From Actinomycetes bacterium (lineage in GTDB: Bacteria; Actinomycetota; Acidimicrobiia; Acidimicrobiales; Acidimicrobiaceae): a stretch of DNA of 49,858 bases. The stretch spans positions 1-49,858 of the forward strand of contig JAJZBG010000015.1 of NCBI GenBank assembly GCA_021799035.1. Direction: 5' to 3'. This document shows positions 9,146 through 20,359 of this stretch, one piece after another. Positions within the stretch are counted from its first letter, which is position 1. Every line of letters begins with the position of its first letter. A program made the translations under genes and the position numbers. The notes below the pieces were generated by a model. That model was given only the letters and a program-made list of their open reading frames with translations, was not told the origin of the DNA and did not search any database.

Positions 9146-9559
9146 TCAGCCAAGGGAGCGTTCCCTCTGATCGAGAGCATCTGCCAGCCACTGCGATATG
9201 GTCGGCAACGAGGATCCAGGGGTGAACACCTCTGCAACACCGACCTCTTTGAGCCTAGGTATATCTCCCTCAGGAATGATGCCTCCGACCACGACAAGCA
9301 CGTCTCCCAGACCTTGTTCCTTGAGAAGTTCGCAAATTCTCGGAACCAGCGTCATATGGGCACCTGACAAGAGCGACAACCCGAGAGCATCCGCATCTTC
9401 TTGTGCTACAGCCTGAATGATCTGTTCGGGAGTCTGATGGAGTCCGGTGTAGATCACTTCAAAACCGGCGTCCCGCAGCGCTCTCGCAATCACCTTCACG
9501 CCGCGATCATGGCCATCAAGTCCAGGCTTGGCTACAACTACTCGATATCGACGATCCAC
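9146..9559 (-). CDS. Cobalamin-binding small domain of a methylmalonyl-CoA mutase-type enzyme
   Basis: Encodes 137 residues as a free-standing B12-binding domain. The base-off/His-on motif D-x-H-x-x-G is at 15-20 (DGHDRG). The S-x-L segment appears as SLLSG and the nucleotide-loop glycines as VVGGIIPEGD. It probably partners a separate large mutase subunit encoded elsewhere, as in split acyl-CoA mutases. The GTG at 9559 gives the family-typical start; a TTG at 9598 with GAGAG upstream is an alternative adding 13 unlikely residues. The position just upstream of sucCD fits a succinyl-CoA forming mutase, but other acyl-CoA mutases are possible. Confidence 0.85.
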   Translation of the reverse strand: MDRRYRVVVAKPGLDGHDRGVKVIARALRDAGFEVIYTGLHQTPEQIIQAVAQEDADALGLSLLSGAHMTLVPRICELLKEQGLGDVLVVVGGIIPEGDIPRLKEVGVAEVFTPGSSLPTISQWLADALDQRERSLG

Positions 9560-9666
9560 AGAGGCAAATTGTAGACAGAAATTCAACCATATGTGCAAAC
9601 ACTCTCGGAATTGCAGTCAAAATACCTTGATATCGATGGATTTTAATCTTTTGGCGCATCGTGAAC

Positions 9667-9723
9667 CCCCGACCTTGCGGACGGGGCTTCTAACCCATCC
9701 GCTTGATCCCCCACAGAAGGGGA
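9667..9723 (-). other. Structured leader element upstream of the mutase domain gene
   Basis: On the minus strand, CCCCG-T-CC, a GCAA tetraloop (GNRA class), then GG-T-CGGGG form a compact hairpin (9667-9686). A five-base stem TCCCC/GGGGA lies upstream of it (9707-9723). Both are in the leader of the B12-domain gene. I could not match the conserved core of a cobalamin riboswitch, so this is reported only as structure. Confidence 0.3.
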
Positions 9724-9873
9724 CTGCGGCCTTTGAAGGTTCAATTCAACCCGAGAAACTCAATTCTTTGCCCGCGAGGACAGCTGGCTCTCTGTCCTTT
9801 GCTCGCTATTTTCACATCGACATATCTTCTGCTGCATCCAAAAGACGCTACCGAAGTTGGATTTTGGCGAGAG

Positions 9874-9899
9874 CAACATAGCGAATAAGCACTATGTTG
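9874..9899. promoter_or_regulatory. Inverted repeat upstream of the first PII gene
   Basis: CAACATAG and CTATGTTG form a perfect 8-base inverted repeat around a 10-base spacer, 77 bases before the glnB start. It could be an operator or a leader hairpin. A second pair, GTTCAC/GTGAAC, follows at once downstream. Confidence 0.4.
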
Positions 9900-9948
9900 G
9901 GTTCACTGAGGGTGCCTGGCAATCCGAGCCGGTGAACAGTCTCTGTAG

Positions 9949-11437
<1,489 letters not shown>

Positions 11438-11455
11438 ACCACAAACTCAAGAGCT

Positions 11456-11484
11456 TGGGGCAATTGCGCAGTTCTTTTGCCCCA
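11456..11484 (+). terminator. Stem-loop between the second PII gene and glnD
   Basis: TGGGGCAA and TTGCCCCA form a perfect eight-base stem around a 13-base loop, 18 bases after the PII stop. The downstream T content is poor, so it may be a partial terminator or an attenuator that sets PII above GlnD expression. Confidence 0.45.
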
Positions 11485-11537
11485 TTCCGTATTTCCAAGT
11501 CTTCTAGTATTGGTGTGCTGAGGAGACGAGGAATTAA

Positions 11538-13862
11538 ATGATGAGTGCTAACCTCCGGTCGACAATTGAGAACTTCAAGAAAGACAGAGCCACTCTGTTT
11601 GAGCGATCCCAGATAGATCCTCGCCAGATCACCAGAGAGCTCACGGAACTCAGCGACACTCTCTTGAACAGCCTGTACCCGTCTCCCCCTCCTTCGGGCA
11701 CTGCACTCATTGCGCTGGGAAGCTACGCAGATTACGAGCTGACACCCAACAGCGACCTAGACATCGTCCTATTGCACCATCCCAAGGTCGAGGTGGAGTC
11801 ACTTGCCCAATCGATCTGGTACCCGCTTTGGGATGCCGGCCTCAAAATAGACAACTCCGTCAGGACTCCCAAGCAGGCTATACAGATGGCAGCTTCCGAC
11901 CCTCGAGTGCTCAATGGCCTTTGCAGGCCAAGGCTGGTGGCGGGTGATGCCGAACTCGTCATCGAGATGGATGCGATGCTCCGCCAGGCCTGGAGTAAGA
12001 AACGGAAATCCCTTCTGAATTTCGTCATAGGGTACGCAAGGGAACGCCACAGCAACTTTGGTGAGCTGGCCTACCTCTTGGAGCCAGACTTGAAAGACGC
12101 CAAGGGAGGGCTCAGAGACTTCTCCGTCATCAAAGCTCTTGAATACCTCGAAGATGCTGACCTGCTCGGTAGCGGTTTGATGGGCGTGTACGATTCACAG
12201 AAGACTCTTCAAGATTGCAGAGTCTTGCTCCACATAAAGAACCCAAGGTCATCCAATAGGCTCTTGTTGCAAGACCAAGACGCGGTCGCCGATGCTTTGG
12301 GATACCGTGACGCCGATCAGCTCATGGAGCAGGTAGCCCAGTCAGGGAAGACCATCTCCTTTGCCTTCGATACCATATCGCGAAAACTCCTGGCATCAAT
12401 CTCGAAGCCTACATCCCCGCGCATCAGCCTTCCCGGCTACTTCGCAGTTCATGGAGACGAAATCTCGCTGGTGCTGCCCGAGGGAGCCAGACCTACTTTC
12501 TCTATGCTGCTCCGAGCGGCAGCTATCGCAAGCTCACACAGCTTGCACGTATCTGAAAGAGCCATCGAAGAGTTCTCAGATGCGAACATGGAGACGCCTG
12601 ACCTCTTCAGCGAAGAGGACTATCAGAGCTTCATTAGCTTTCTCTCAGCAGGACAATCGATGATCGAGGTGGCCGAGGCACTGGACCACTTCAGGCTATT
12701 TGAGATGATCCTTCCTGAGTGGAAGCAGGTTCGTTGCAAACCGCAACGAAACGCCTACCACACCTATACAGTCGATCGTCACCTGCTAGAGACAGTGTCG
12801 AATGCGGCAATGATGAGAAGAAGGGTAAGGCGTCCCGACCTTCTCCTTGTGTCGGCACTTCTTCACGATATCGGCAAAGGCTTCCCCGGTGATCACACTG
12901 AGGCTGGAATCCGAATCGTTCCTGGCATATGCAAGAGACTTGGAATGAACCAGCGCGATGAGGAGACCGTCACTTGCCTGGTCCAGAACCACCTTACGCT
13001 TGCCGACACCGCCACAAGGCGAGACATATCAGATCCCACCACGATCAGCAAGGTGGTTGAGCTCCTCAAAGAGCCGCTCGTCGTCGAATTGCTAGAGGTC
13101 TTGACCGAGGCAGATTCCCTTGCAACAGGGGCCAGTGCATGGAGCAGCTGGAAGTCCAGGCTCGTCTCCGAACTCGCATCCAAAGTCGCAAGAGCAATGG
13201 AAGGCCTGCAGCCCCAGGAAAGCTCATTGGAGGACGAGGGGTTTGCTGAACTGATAAGCCAGGCAGGAGAAGGCTGGGCCATGGAAACCGGACACGACAT
13301 TCTCAAGATCGTCGCTCCCGACAAGCCAGGCCTATTTTCTCTTGTGACTGGGACCCTCGCACTGGTGGGCACAGACATTGTCGCTGCAAAAGTCGGGTCG
13401 AGTGGATCGAAGGCTCTCGAGAGCCTTCTACTCCAGCCGCCTGAAGCCAGGCCGACTGACTGGAACCGATTCAAGAAAGAACTCCAGAAGAGCTTCGACG
13501 ATCCCGCCAGCTTGCATCAACGACTGCAGGACAAAGCCAAGAACTACTCACGATCCCGAAGGAAATCCGGCGTTCAGCTTGTTCCGCCCCGAGTCGTGAT
13601 TGCCCCCGACGCCTCCTCACGGGCGACGGTTGTTGAGGTTTGGGCCCCCAACCGCATCGGTCTGCTCCATGACATTACTGCAGTGATGGCGGAACTCTCG
13701 CTTTCTATCGCCCATGCGAAGGTGTCGACTCTGGGTGATGACGTGGTGGATAGCTTCTACTTGACCGATGGCAACGGAGCTCCGATCTCTGATCCGGCTA
13801 TTCTGACAAAACTGAGTTCGGCTTTGATGGACGTCCTGGGCGCCCCAGACAAGAACAGCTGA
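11538..13862 (+). CDS. glnD: PII uridylyl/adenylyl-transferase and removing enzyme
   Basis: Modifies the T-loop tyrosine of PII in response to glutamine; in actinobacteria the modification is adenylylation. It has 774 residues, shorter than the roughly 890 of E. coli GlnD. Domains in order: nucleotidyltransferase with GSYADYELTPNSDLD at 61-75 (metal Asp73, Asp75); an HD hydrolase with LLHDIGKGFPGDH near 440; and two ACT domains near 600 and 700. Each ACT domain starts with a (V/K)APDKPGLF- or APNRIGLLHD-type motif. Two consecutive ATGs are possible starts, with GAGGA upstream. It converges on the hydroxyacid dehydrogenase gene. Confidence 0.95.
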   Translation: MMSANLRSTIENFKKDRATLFERSQIDPRQITRELTELSDTLLNSLYPSPPPSGTALIALGSYADYELTPNSDLDIVLLHHPKVEVESLAQSIWYPLWDAGLKIDNSVRTPKQAIQMAASDPRVLNGLCRPRLVAGDAELVIEMDAMLRQAWSKKRKSLLNFVIGYARERHSNFGELAYLLEPDLKDAKGGLRDFSVIKALEYLEDADLLGSGLMGVYDSQKTLQDCRVLLHIKNPRSSNRLLLQDQDAVADALGYRDADQLMEQVAQSGKTISFAFDTISRKLLASISKPTSPRISLPGYFAVHGDEISLVLPEGARPTFSMLLRAAAIASSHSLHVSERAIEEFSDANMETPDLFSEEDYQSFISFLSAGQSMIEVAEALDHFRLFEMILPEWKQVRCKPQRNAYHTYTVDRHLLETVSNAAMMRRRVRRPDLLLVSALLHDIGKGFPGDHTEAGIRIVPGICKRLGMNQRDEETVTCLVQNHLTLADTATRRDISDPTTISKVVELLKEPLVVELLEVLTEADSLATGASAWSSWKSRLVSELASKVARAMEGLQPQESSLEDEGFAELISQAGEGWAMETGHDILKIVAPDKPGLFSLVTGTLALVGTDIVAAKVGSSGSKALESLLLQPPEARPTDWNRFKKELQKSFDDPASLHQRLQDKAKNYSRSRRKSGVQLVPPRVVIAPDASSRATVVEVWAPNRIGLLHDITAVMAELSLSIAHAKVSTLGDDVVDSFYLTDGNGAPISDPAILTKLSSALMDVLGAPDKNS

Positions 13863-13893
13863 TCAGCAGCTTCCGCCTTCGCCGCTCGGACCA

Positions 13894-13917
13894 CTCTGAG
13901 GAGGGTACAACTCAGAG
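13894..13917. terminator. Hairpin between convergent glnD and hydroxyacid dehydrogenase genes
   Basis: CTCTGAG and CTCAGAG form a perfect seven-base stem around a ten-base loop in the 104-base convergent gap. No T-run follows on either strand. It may be a weak bidirectional terminator. Confidence 0.35.
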
Positions 13918-13966
13918 ACCCTTGCCAAACAAAGAGCTTCTCCAATAACATGCGGGTTGAAATCAC

Positions 13967-14956
13967 CTAATACCCAGCAGTGAAATCGACTGGATCCGAC
14001 AGAGGCAGCCCTGTCATCCATCGATCAAGCTGCACGCCCAGCAACTCGATGCTTCTAGTGATCACTCTCGGAGAAGACCAGCTGTGATGAGGCAATACGG
14101 TAACGTTCGAGCGCCGCCATAGAGGATTTTCGGGCGGAAGAGGCTCTGTTGGGTAAGCATCAAGGAGAACGTAGCGAAGCTTGCCTGAATCAAGTGCCTT
14201 GATCAGAGCATCCTGGTCTATTATCGCTCCCCGTGCAAGATTGATAATAGTGAGATCCTCTCTCGCACTCTCGAGCACTTCAGTGTCGATCAGTCCTCTT
14301 GTCTGTGCCGTCAGAGGCAGTCCGACCACGACATAGTCTGCATCTCTTATCTCTTTTAACCATTCGTTGCCGGTAAGCTGGCGAGAGACTCCCTCGGCTA
14401 AAGCGGAATGCTCCGTTCTGGTCCATGCAACAACTTCCATGCCGAAGCCTTTGCACATCTTTGCCACAAGGGAATTCACTGAACCCAGTCCAAGCAGAAG
14501 CAGCTTCGCGCCCTCGAGCTCGCAGAGTTCGACAGATGTGTCCCATCTCGCCATATCGGAATTTCGCACAAAGAACGGAAATTGCTTTGCCGAGGCCAAG
14601 ATTCCCAACACCGCATATTCTGCCATGGGTCTTGAGAAGTTGTTGCCACCGTTTGTAAGTGCGATCCCACGGTGCACGAAAGTACCCAGAGTGAGTGAAT
14701 CCACGCCCACGAAATCTGAATGAACCCAGTCAAGCTCTGAAAGAGAATCGATGGCTGCCATTACCCAGGAACCAGCGAATCGTCCGTGACACCACAAGAG
14801 TTCAACCTCATCGGCCTTGCCTCTATCTTCCGGGTGAAGTATCTGGCCGTCTTCACCTATCTCCACGAACTCGACCTGAATGTTCCTGCTTCGAGCCAAT
14901 TCAAAGATGTGATCTCTGGCCATTGCCGTTCCAGCAATCACAATTCGAGAACCCAT
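13967..14956 (-). CDS. D-isomer-specific 2-hydroxyacid dehydrogenase family protein
   Basis: NAD(P)-dependent oxidoreductase of the D-2-hydroxyacid family, 329 residues from the ATG at 14956. The Rossmann motif is GLGSVNSLVAK near residue 155. The catalytic Arg is in NLARGAIID, the Glu is in the TEPLPPENPLW stretch, and the His is in LPHHSWSSP. GGAG six bases before this ATG decides the start; the upstream extension is rich in Arg and unlike the family. The first glycine motif is degenerate (GLGSVNS rather than G-x-G-x-x-G), so cofactor binding may differ. The substrate is unknown. Confidence 0.88.
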   Translation of the reverse strand: MGSRIVIAGTAMARDHIFELARSRNIQVEFVEIGEDGQILHPEDRGKADEVELLWCHGRFAGSWVMAAIDSLSELDWVHSDFVGVDSLTLGTFVHRGIALTNGGNNFSRPMAEYAVLGILASAKQFPFFVRNSDMARWDTSVELCELEGAKLLLLGLGSVNSLVAKMCKGFGMEVVAWTRTEHSALAEGVSRQLTGNEWLKEIRDADYVVVGLPLTAQTRGLIDTEVLESAREDLTIINLARGAIIDQDALIKALDSGKLRYVLLDAYPTEPLPPENPLWRRSNVTVLPHHSWSSPRVITRSIELLGVQLDRWMTGLPLSDPVDFTAGY

Positions 14957-15308
14957 CTGTCTCCTACGAGTCAGCGACATGCTTCTTGGTTCGATCACAA
15001 GCCACCTCCACTTATACAAAATGATTTCTTCGCTTTGTTCGCAGCTGAAAGGTTGACCGGGCGCATCCTGCGCCAGACGGACAGCTCTAGAATCGCAAGC
15101 TCACCTTATATACCTTGCCATGGTTGGAAGCGGTACACAACTGTACCCTCCTGGTGAGCCCCGAAGAACCTGGCCCAACACGGGAGGTCACTTCAGAGCT
15201 TGTTACTCTCACGAAGAGACCCCGCATCCGCGTGTTTTTCGGAATATGACCTACCAGCCATTCCCGGTGCCAATGGAATCGCTTCGATCCAGCGCACAAG
15301 GTTGGCCA
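14957..15308. other. Intergenic region upstream of the hydroxyacid dehydrogenase gene
   Basis: About 350 bases with no recognisable gene. It contains a tight GC hairpin GGCGCA-TCC-TGCGCC (15060-15074) and a GGTAC/GTACC hairpin (15132-15147). A minus-strand open frame of 70 codons (15087-15299) has no ribosome-binding site or family resemblance. It must hold the promoter of the downstream gene and the 3' end of the channel gene. Confidence 0.4.
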
Positions 15309-16364
15309 TTAAACGTCCTGAGCCAACGCACGCAAGGAAGCCACCTGATCGGCATCACCAATGACAATGAGCACTTCGCCCGACCTTATCTCCGCCGTAG
15401 GAGGAGGATTGGTGCGGAATTCTCCATCCGAGCCTCTCATTGCAAGCACGAGGGTGCCGGTCTGATCGTGAACCATTGCGCTTCTCAGGGTCTGGCCGAC
15501 AAGTGGGGACTCGGGAAAGATCTGCACCTGCTCGAGCCGAAAATCGAGGCTCCCGTCATGCATCACGACATCGAGAAACTCGGCCACGTGAGGCTGCACT
15601 GCCAGAGCCGCCATTCTCGCCCCACCCAGATCCTGAGGGTTGACTACCCTGTTGGCTCCAGCCTGGTGAAGCTTTGGAACAGCTTGGTCGCTAGCTGCGC
15701 GCGAGACTATGAACAGATCTGGCCGCATAGACCTGCCCGTTAGGGTCACATAAAGGTTGTCTGCGTCAGCGTTCAGAGCTGTGATAAGGACTCGGGCCTG
15801 GCCTATCCCCGCCTTGCTCAAGACCGCCTCATCCGTAGCGTCTCCGTGTATGTAAGGTCCTTCAACCGTGGATATTCTTTGAGCGGAGACATCGATTACC
15901 ACTACATCAGCGTGCGATGCTCTCAAATTGTGGTAGATGGCCCTTCCAACCCTCCCCCAACCGCAGATAATCACATGCTGGCTCATCGCCGCAATCTGTC
16001 GTTCCATCTTCCGCCTCCGAAACCCTCCACTGAGGTAGCCTTCCACAAACGTCTCAATCAATGCGCTAAATGTGTACGCAGCAGTGCCCACTCCCAGCAG
16101 AATCAGAATGATCGAGAAGATCTCTTCTCCTTTGGAAAAGGCATGCAGCTCCCCATATCCGACCGTGGTGACAGTTATCACGGTTTCAAACAGGGCATCT
16201 ACCAGGCCGAATCCGAAAGACATGTATCCTATGACGCCGCCGATCATTACTGCAATCATCGCGAGAACACTGACAGTCAGTCGACGAGGCACGACGAAGC
16301 CGGAGACAGCCATGTCGAGATCCGCATCCCGCCGCCCTTTAAGAAATGAAAGCTTCCCCGCCAC
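15309..16364 (-). CDS. Potassium channel with RCK (TrkA-N/TrkA-C) domains
   Basis: Two-transmembrane K+ channel with a cytosolic regulatory domain, 351 residues. Membrane helices lie at about 28-50 and 82-108 and flank a pore loop with the selectivity filter TVGYGE at 67-72. The RCK Rossmann fold follows, with GWGRVG at 135-140 for nucleotide binding, and a TrkA-C domain covers the last 80 residues. The order matches MthK-like channels. The start is GTG with GGGGAA before it. It sits 208 bases downstream of the helicase gene. Gating ligand (NAD, Ca2+ or c-di-AMP) cannot be inferred. Confidence 0.93.
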   Translation of the reverse strand: MAGKLSFLKGRRDADLDMAVSGFVVPRRLTVSVLAMIAVMIGGVIGYMSFGFGLVDALFETVITVTTVGYGELHAFSKGEEIFSIILILLGVGTAAYTFSALIETFVEGYLSGGFRRRKMERQIAAMSQHVIICGWGRVGRAIYHNLRASHADVVVIDVSAQRISTVEGPYIHGDATDEAVLSKAGIGQARVLITALNADADNLYVTLTGRSMRPDLFIVSRAASDQAVPKLHQAGANRVVNPQDLGGARMAALAVQPHVAEFLDVVMHDGSLDFRLEQVQIFPESPLVGQTLRSAMVHDQTGTLVLAMRGSDGEFRTNPPPTAEIRSGEVLIVIGDADQVASLRALAQDV

Positions 16365-16572
16365 TTCCCCGACCTATTCACAAAATTTCCCTGGCTGAAT
16401 TATGGTATATCAGTGGTGCTCTATTTCTGCAAAATGCAATTTCGCCTCCGCCCGGCTGGATTTGCGCTTTGGGCATTGCTGGAGTCGCACCAGAAGGATG
16501 AACGATGATATCTCGGACATTCGCCCCGAAACAGGCGCGTGGTCAATGAGAGCTTGGGTGCAAGAAAGTTGG

Positions 16573-18768
16573 CTAGGCGCGCTTGATAGGCGCCAGAGAA
16601 AGAAGTAGGGTCTTTTCGCCGATAGAGGGGAAGCGAACCGTGATCTCAGCATTCTCTCCCGACCCTCTGGTGCCGGTAACCACGCCTTCTCCCCACTTTG
16701 CATGGACAATGTCGTCGCCAGTCTTCAAAGACAGGAGTTCTGGAGCAAACGACCTGGCAGCAAATCCCGACTTCACAGGAGACGTGTCACGCTCAGATTT
16801 CGAAACCAGCCTATCGAAACGGCCTGTGAAATAAGCCAGCTCTGCACTCGAGCGTTTCGGTGAGATGTCTTCAATCAACTCGAAAGGTATCTCGTCGAGA
16901 AATCTGCTTGGCGGATTCGCCAAACCCTCTCCCCACAGGCCCCGTGAAGTGGCCAACGTCAAAAACAGCTTCTCCTTGGCCCTCGTTATCCCGACGTAGC
17001 AAAGCCGCCGCTCCTCTTCCAGCTCCTGCGGCTCCACCAGCGAGCGCGAGTGGGGAAATATCCCGTCCTCCATGCCGCTCAGAAACACCACCGGGAACTC
17101 AAGCCCCTTAGCCATGTGGAGGGTCATGAGGACCACGGTGGAGTCAGGAACATCCTCGTCTGTGGCCGACACGAGTGCAATGTCTTCGAGCAAATCGGGC
17201 AACGTTTCATGCTCTTCGCCAACGCGAATCAGCTCCTCGAGGTTTTCGACCCTCCCAGTCGCCTCAATTGATCGTTCAGCCTTCAGCTCAGCCATGTACT
17301 CCGAACGATCGAGGACGAACTCTATCAGCTTCTTGACCTCTAGCCCAGACGCCGCCAGGTCCCTCGCCTCGGCAAGCATCCCGTTCAGCTCTTTGATGCC
17401 GCTCAAGGCTTTTCCTCCGACGCCCGCCTCCTCGGCCCTGGCAAACGCGTCAACAAAAGAGATGCTGACCATGTTTGCGTACAGATCCACCTTTGCGAGT
17501 GAAGCATCTCCAACCCCCCGCTTGGGCACGTTGACTATCCTTCTCAAAGAGACCTCATCCTGGGGATTGTTGATGACCCTCAGATAGGCAAGGACATCTT
17601 TAATTTCCCTGCGATCGTAGAATCTTGTACCCCCTATGACGCGGTAAGGAATAACCCTGCGGACGAACTCTTCTTCTATTGCACGCGATTGGGAGTTCGT
17701 CCGATAAAAGACCGCAACATCAGAGAACGAGTGCGCAGATGACGTTAGCTCTATGATCTTTGAGGCAATGAATGCCGCTTCTTCTCTATCATTTTGAGCC
17801 TTGTAAAGCTTTATCGTCTCGCCAGCCCCACCCGATGTCCAGAGGTTCTTTGGAACCCTAGAGGAGTTGTTGGCAATAACCGCATTGGCAGCGTCGAGAA
17901 TCCTTTGTGTCGAGCGGTAGTTCTGCTCAAGTACCACCCTTTGGGCATCCGGGAAAAAGCTCTCGAACTCCAAGATGTTGGTCATGTCTGCACCACGAAA
18001 ACCGTAGACGCTCTGATCCGAGTCTCCTACGACAAAAACGTTCCGCGACTCCGCTCCCAGCAGTGCGACCAATCTGTTCTGCACCTTGTTTGTATCCTGG
18101 TACTCGTCCACTAAAAGATGGAGAAATCTCCTCTGATAGTTTTCGAGGACGTCGGGGAAGGTCTCGAAAAGGGTCACCGTCATATTGAGAAGATCGTCGA
18201 AGTCCATAGCAGACGATGCGAGAAGCCTCCGCTGGTACTCCGCGTAGACCTCTCCAATCTTTCGCTCGAAGATATTTCGGGCTGCTTCGCAATACTGCGA
18301 AGGGCTCACGAAGTCCGCCTTGGCCTGCGATATGTAATTTGCCAGGCTCTTGGGTGGAAATCTCTTTGCATCCAGGTCCAGATCTCTTGCCACGTACCCA
18401 ATAAGGCGCGTGGAGTCAGCCTGATCATAGATAGTGAAGCTTGATTTGAAACCTAGAGCTGGCGCATGTTGCCTCAAGATCCGAACGCAGGCAGAGTGGA
18501 ATGTCGATACCCACATCCTCCCTGCCACAGATCCGACAAGATCCGCAAGTCGGCTCCTCATCTCTGCCGCAGCCTTATTGGTGAAAGTAATCGCGAGAAT
18601 TTCGTATGGAGACATTCCCATAGATTCGATCAGATACGCTATTCGCCGCGTCAAGACTCTCGTCTTGCCAGATCCAGCGCCAGCAACAACGACCAACGGG
18701 CCGCCAACATGGGTCACGGCCAATTTCTGGGCTGGGTTAAGATCAGAAAATAAGGACTCTAAGGACAT
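16573..18768 (-). CDS. pcrA: ATP-dependent DNA helicase PcrA/UvrD
   Basis: Superfamily 1A 3'-5' helicase used in repair and replication restart, 731 residues. Motif I is AGAGSGKT (29-36), motif II is VDEYQDTN near 220, motif III is GDSDQSVYGFRGA, motif IV includes LEQNYRST, motif V is TLHMAKGLEF, and motif VI is VGITRAKEKL. All are intact. The C-terminal 80 residues carry a Tudor-like segment (HAKWGEGVVTG) as in PcrA, which contacts RNA polymerase. It starts 28 bases after the guaA stop, so it may be part of the guaB3-guaA transcript. Confidence 0.96.
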   Translation of the reverse strand: MSLESLFSDLNPAQKLAVTHVGGPLVVVAGAGSGKTRVLTRRIAYLIESMGMSPYEILAITFTNKAAAEMRSRLADLVGSVAGRMWVSTFHSACVRILRQHAPALGFKSSFTIYDQADSTRLIGYVARDLDLDAKRFPPKSLANYISQAKADFVSPSQYCEAARNIFERKIGEVYAEYQRRLLASSAMDFDDLLNMTVTLFETFPDVLENYQRRFLHLLVDEYQDTNKVQNRLVALLGAESRNVFVVGDSDQSVYGFRGADMTNILEFESFFPDAQRVVLEQNYRSTQRILDAANAVIANNSSRVPKNLWTSGGAGETIKLYKAQNDREEAAFIASKIIELTSSAHSFSDVAVFYRTNSQSRAIEEEFVRRVIPYRVIGGTRFYDRREIKDVLAYLRVINNPQDEVSLRRIVNVPKRGVGDASLAKVDLYANMVSISFVDAFARAEEAGVGGKALSGIKELNGMLAEARDLAASGLEVKKLIEFVLDRSEYMAELKAERSIEATGRVENLEELIRVGEEHETLPDLLEDIALVSATDEDVPDSTVVLMTLHMAKGLEFPVVFLSGMEDGIFPHSRSLVEPQELEEERRLCYVGITRAKEKLFLTLATSRGLWGEGLANPPSRFLDEIPFELIEDISPKRSSAELAYFTGRFDRLVSKSERDTSPVKSGFAARSFAPELLSLKTGDDIVHAKWGEGVVTGTRGSGENAEITVRFPSIGEKTLLLSLAPIKRA

Positions 18769-18796
18769 AAGTTCAAAAAGTTGGGATGCACGCCAG

Positions 18797-20338
18797 CTAT
18801 TCCCATTCGATGGTTCCAGGAGGCTTGGAGGTTATGTCATAGACTACCCTGTTCACTCCGGGTACCTCTGCGATGACCCTCGACGATATCGCTTCCAGCA
18901 CCTCATAGGGCAAACGGGCCCAATCGGCTGTCATAGCATCGAGTGACGTGACGGCCCTGAGTATGATCGGGTAGGCATAGGTTCTCTCGTCACCCATAAC
19001 CCCAACACTTTTAATTGCGGGCAAAACAGCAAAACTCTGCCACAATGACCGGGTCAAACCAGCATTTTCGATTTCGTCTTGAACAATCGCATCAGCCTGG
19101 CGCAGAATCTCGACACGCTCTGGGGTAACCTCGCCGACAATTCTCACCGCTAAGCCAGGACCAGGGAAAGGCTGCCTCCAGACAATTTTTTCTGGCAGGC
19201 CGAGCTCCTCGCCTATCGCGCGAACCTCATCTTTGAATAGGAGCCGGAGTGGTTCGACAAGCTCGAAATCCATGTCATCAGGCAATCCCCCAACATTGTG
19301 GTGAGACTTTATCTTCGCAGCATCTTTCGTCCCAGACTCTATGACGTCCGGGTAAAGGGTGCCCTGAACCAGGTACTTTGCTCCTTGTATCTGATTAGCC
19401 ACGTCCTCGAACACGCGAATGAAAGTAGCCCCTATGATCTTCCGCTTCTCCTCGGGATCAATCACGTCCTTGAGCAGCGAAAAAAACTTCTCGCTGGCAT
19501 CCACCACCACGAGTTCGACCTTGAACTGGTTCCTGAAGGTCTTTTCAACGGTTTCCCGTTCCCCACTGCGCATCAGCCCAGTATCGACAAACACGCATAC
19601 CAGTTGATCGCCAACTGCCTCATGAACCAGTGCGGCTGCGACTGAGGAATCGACGCCGCCAGAGAGTGCACAGATCACGCGCTCCGACCCGATTTGGCTT
19701 CGAAGGTCCTTAAGAGACTCCTCTATGATCGAGTAGCTGGTCCAGGAAGCATCGGCACCTACGGCATCGGTCAAGAAGTTGCCGAGAAGCTGCTGACCAA
19801 AGTCCGTGTGGGCCACCTCAGGGTGATATTGAACCGCGTAGATCCCCCTTGCGCTATCCTCCATCACGGCGACCGGTGCATTTGGAGTAGAGGCTGTGAC
19901 GGTGAAGCCGTCTGGAGCTTTGGCAATGGCATCGAAGTGGCTCATCCACACAGTCTGGACCAGAGGGGAGTGCGACAAAAGCAGGCCATGGTCATTCGCG
20001 GAGAGTTCCACACGCCCATACTCCCCCTTGGAGTTCTTCTCGACGACTCCACCCAACTCGGCTGCGATCAGTTGCGCCCCGTAACAGATCCCTAAGATGG
20101 GAATCCCCATTTCAAGGATGCGACGATCCAACCTAGGGGCACCAGGCTCGTTTACGCTTTTGGGCCCTCCCGAAAACACTATGCCCTTGGGGTTGAGCTC
20201 TCGAACCTCTTCAAACGTGAGGCTATTAGGGACGATCTCCGAGTAGACATGATGCTCCCTGATCCTTCTTGCGATCAGTTGCGCATACTGGGCACCGAAG
20301 TCAACAACGATGATTGATGATGATCTGTTGTCATGCAC
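18797..20338 (-). CDS. guaA: GMP synthase (glutamine-hydrolysing)
   Basis: Converts XMP to GMP using glutamine and ATP. It has 513 residues. The class I amidotransferase domain has nucleophile Cys85 in GICYGAQ and the His-Glu pair in [10 protein letters not shown] near 170. The ATP pyrophosphatase domain has the P-loop SGGVDSS near 226. The C-terminal dimerisation domain ends PPGTIEWE, as is universal in the family. The start is GTG with AAGG upstream, 21 bases after the guaB3 stop. Together with GuaB3 and PurH it completes a guanine nucleotide set in this window. Confidence 0.97.
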   Translation of the reverse strand: MHDNRSSSIIVVDFGAQYAQLIARRIREHHVYSEIVPNSLTFEEVRELNPKGIVFSGGPKSVNEPGAPRLDRRILEMGIPILGICYGAQLIAAELGGVVEKNSKGEYGRVELSANDHGLLLSHSPLVQTVWMSHFDAIAKAPDGFTVTASTPNAPVAVMEDSARGIYAVQYHPEVAHTDFGQQLLGNFLTDAVGADASWTSYSIIEESLKDLRSQIGSERVICALSGGVDSSVAAALVHEAVGDQLVCVFVDTGLMRSGERETVEKTFRNQFKVELVVVDASEKFFSLLKDVIDPEEKRKIIGATFIRVFEDVANQIQGAKYLVQGTLYPDVIESGTKDAAKIKSHHNVGGLPDDMDFELVEPLRLLFKDEVRAIGEELGLPEKIVWRQPFPGPGLAVRIVGEVTPERVEILRQADAIVQDEIENAGLTRSLWQSFAVLPAIKSVGVMGDERTYAYPIILRAVTSLDAMTADWARLPYEVLEAISSRVIAEVPGVNRVVYDITSKPPGTIEWE

Positions 20339-20359
20339 TGCGTGGGCCTTGATGGTCGA

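Noticed and set aside
9661-9720. tRNA-like sequence (GAACCCCCGACCTT-type stretch) before the PII gene
   Set aside because: It does not fold into a complete cloverleaf: the acceptor and D-arm do not pair and the anticodon loop is wrong.
15120-15743. 207-codon plus-strand frame opposite the K+ channel gene
   Set aside because: Mostly antisense to the RCK domain; no supporting signals.
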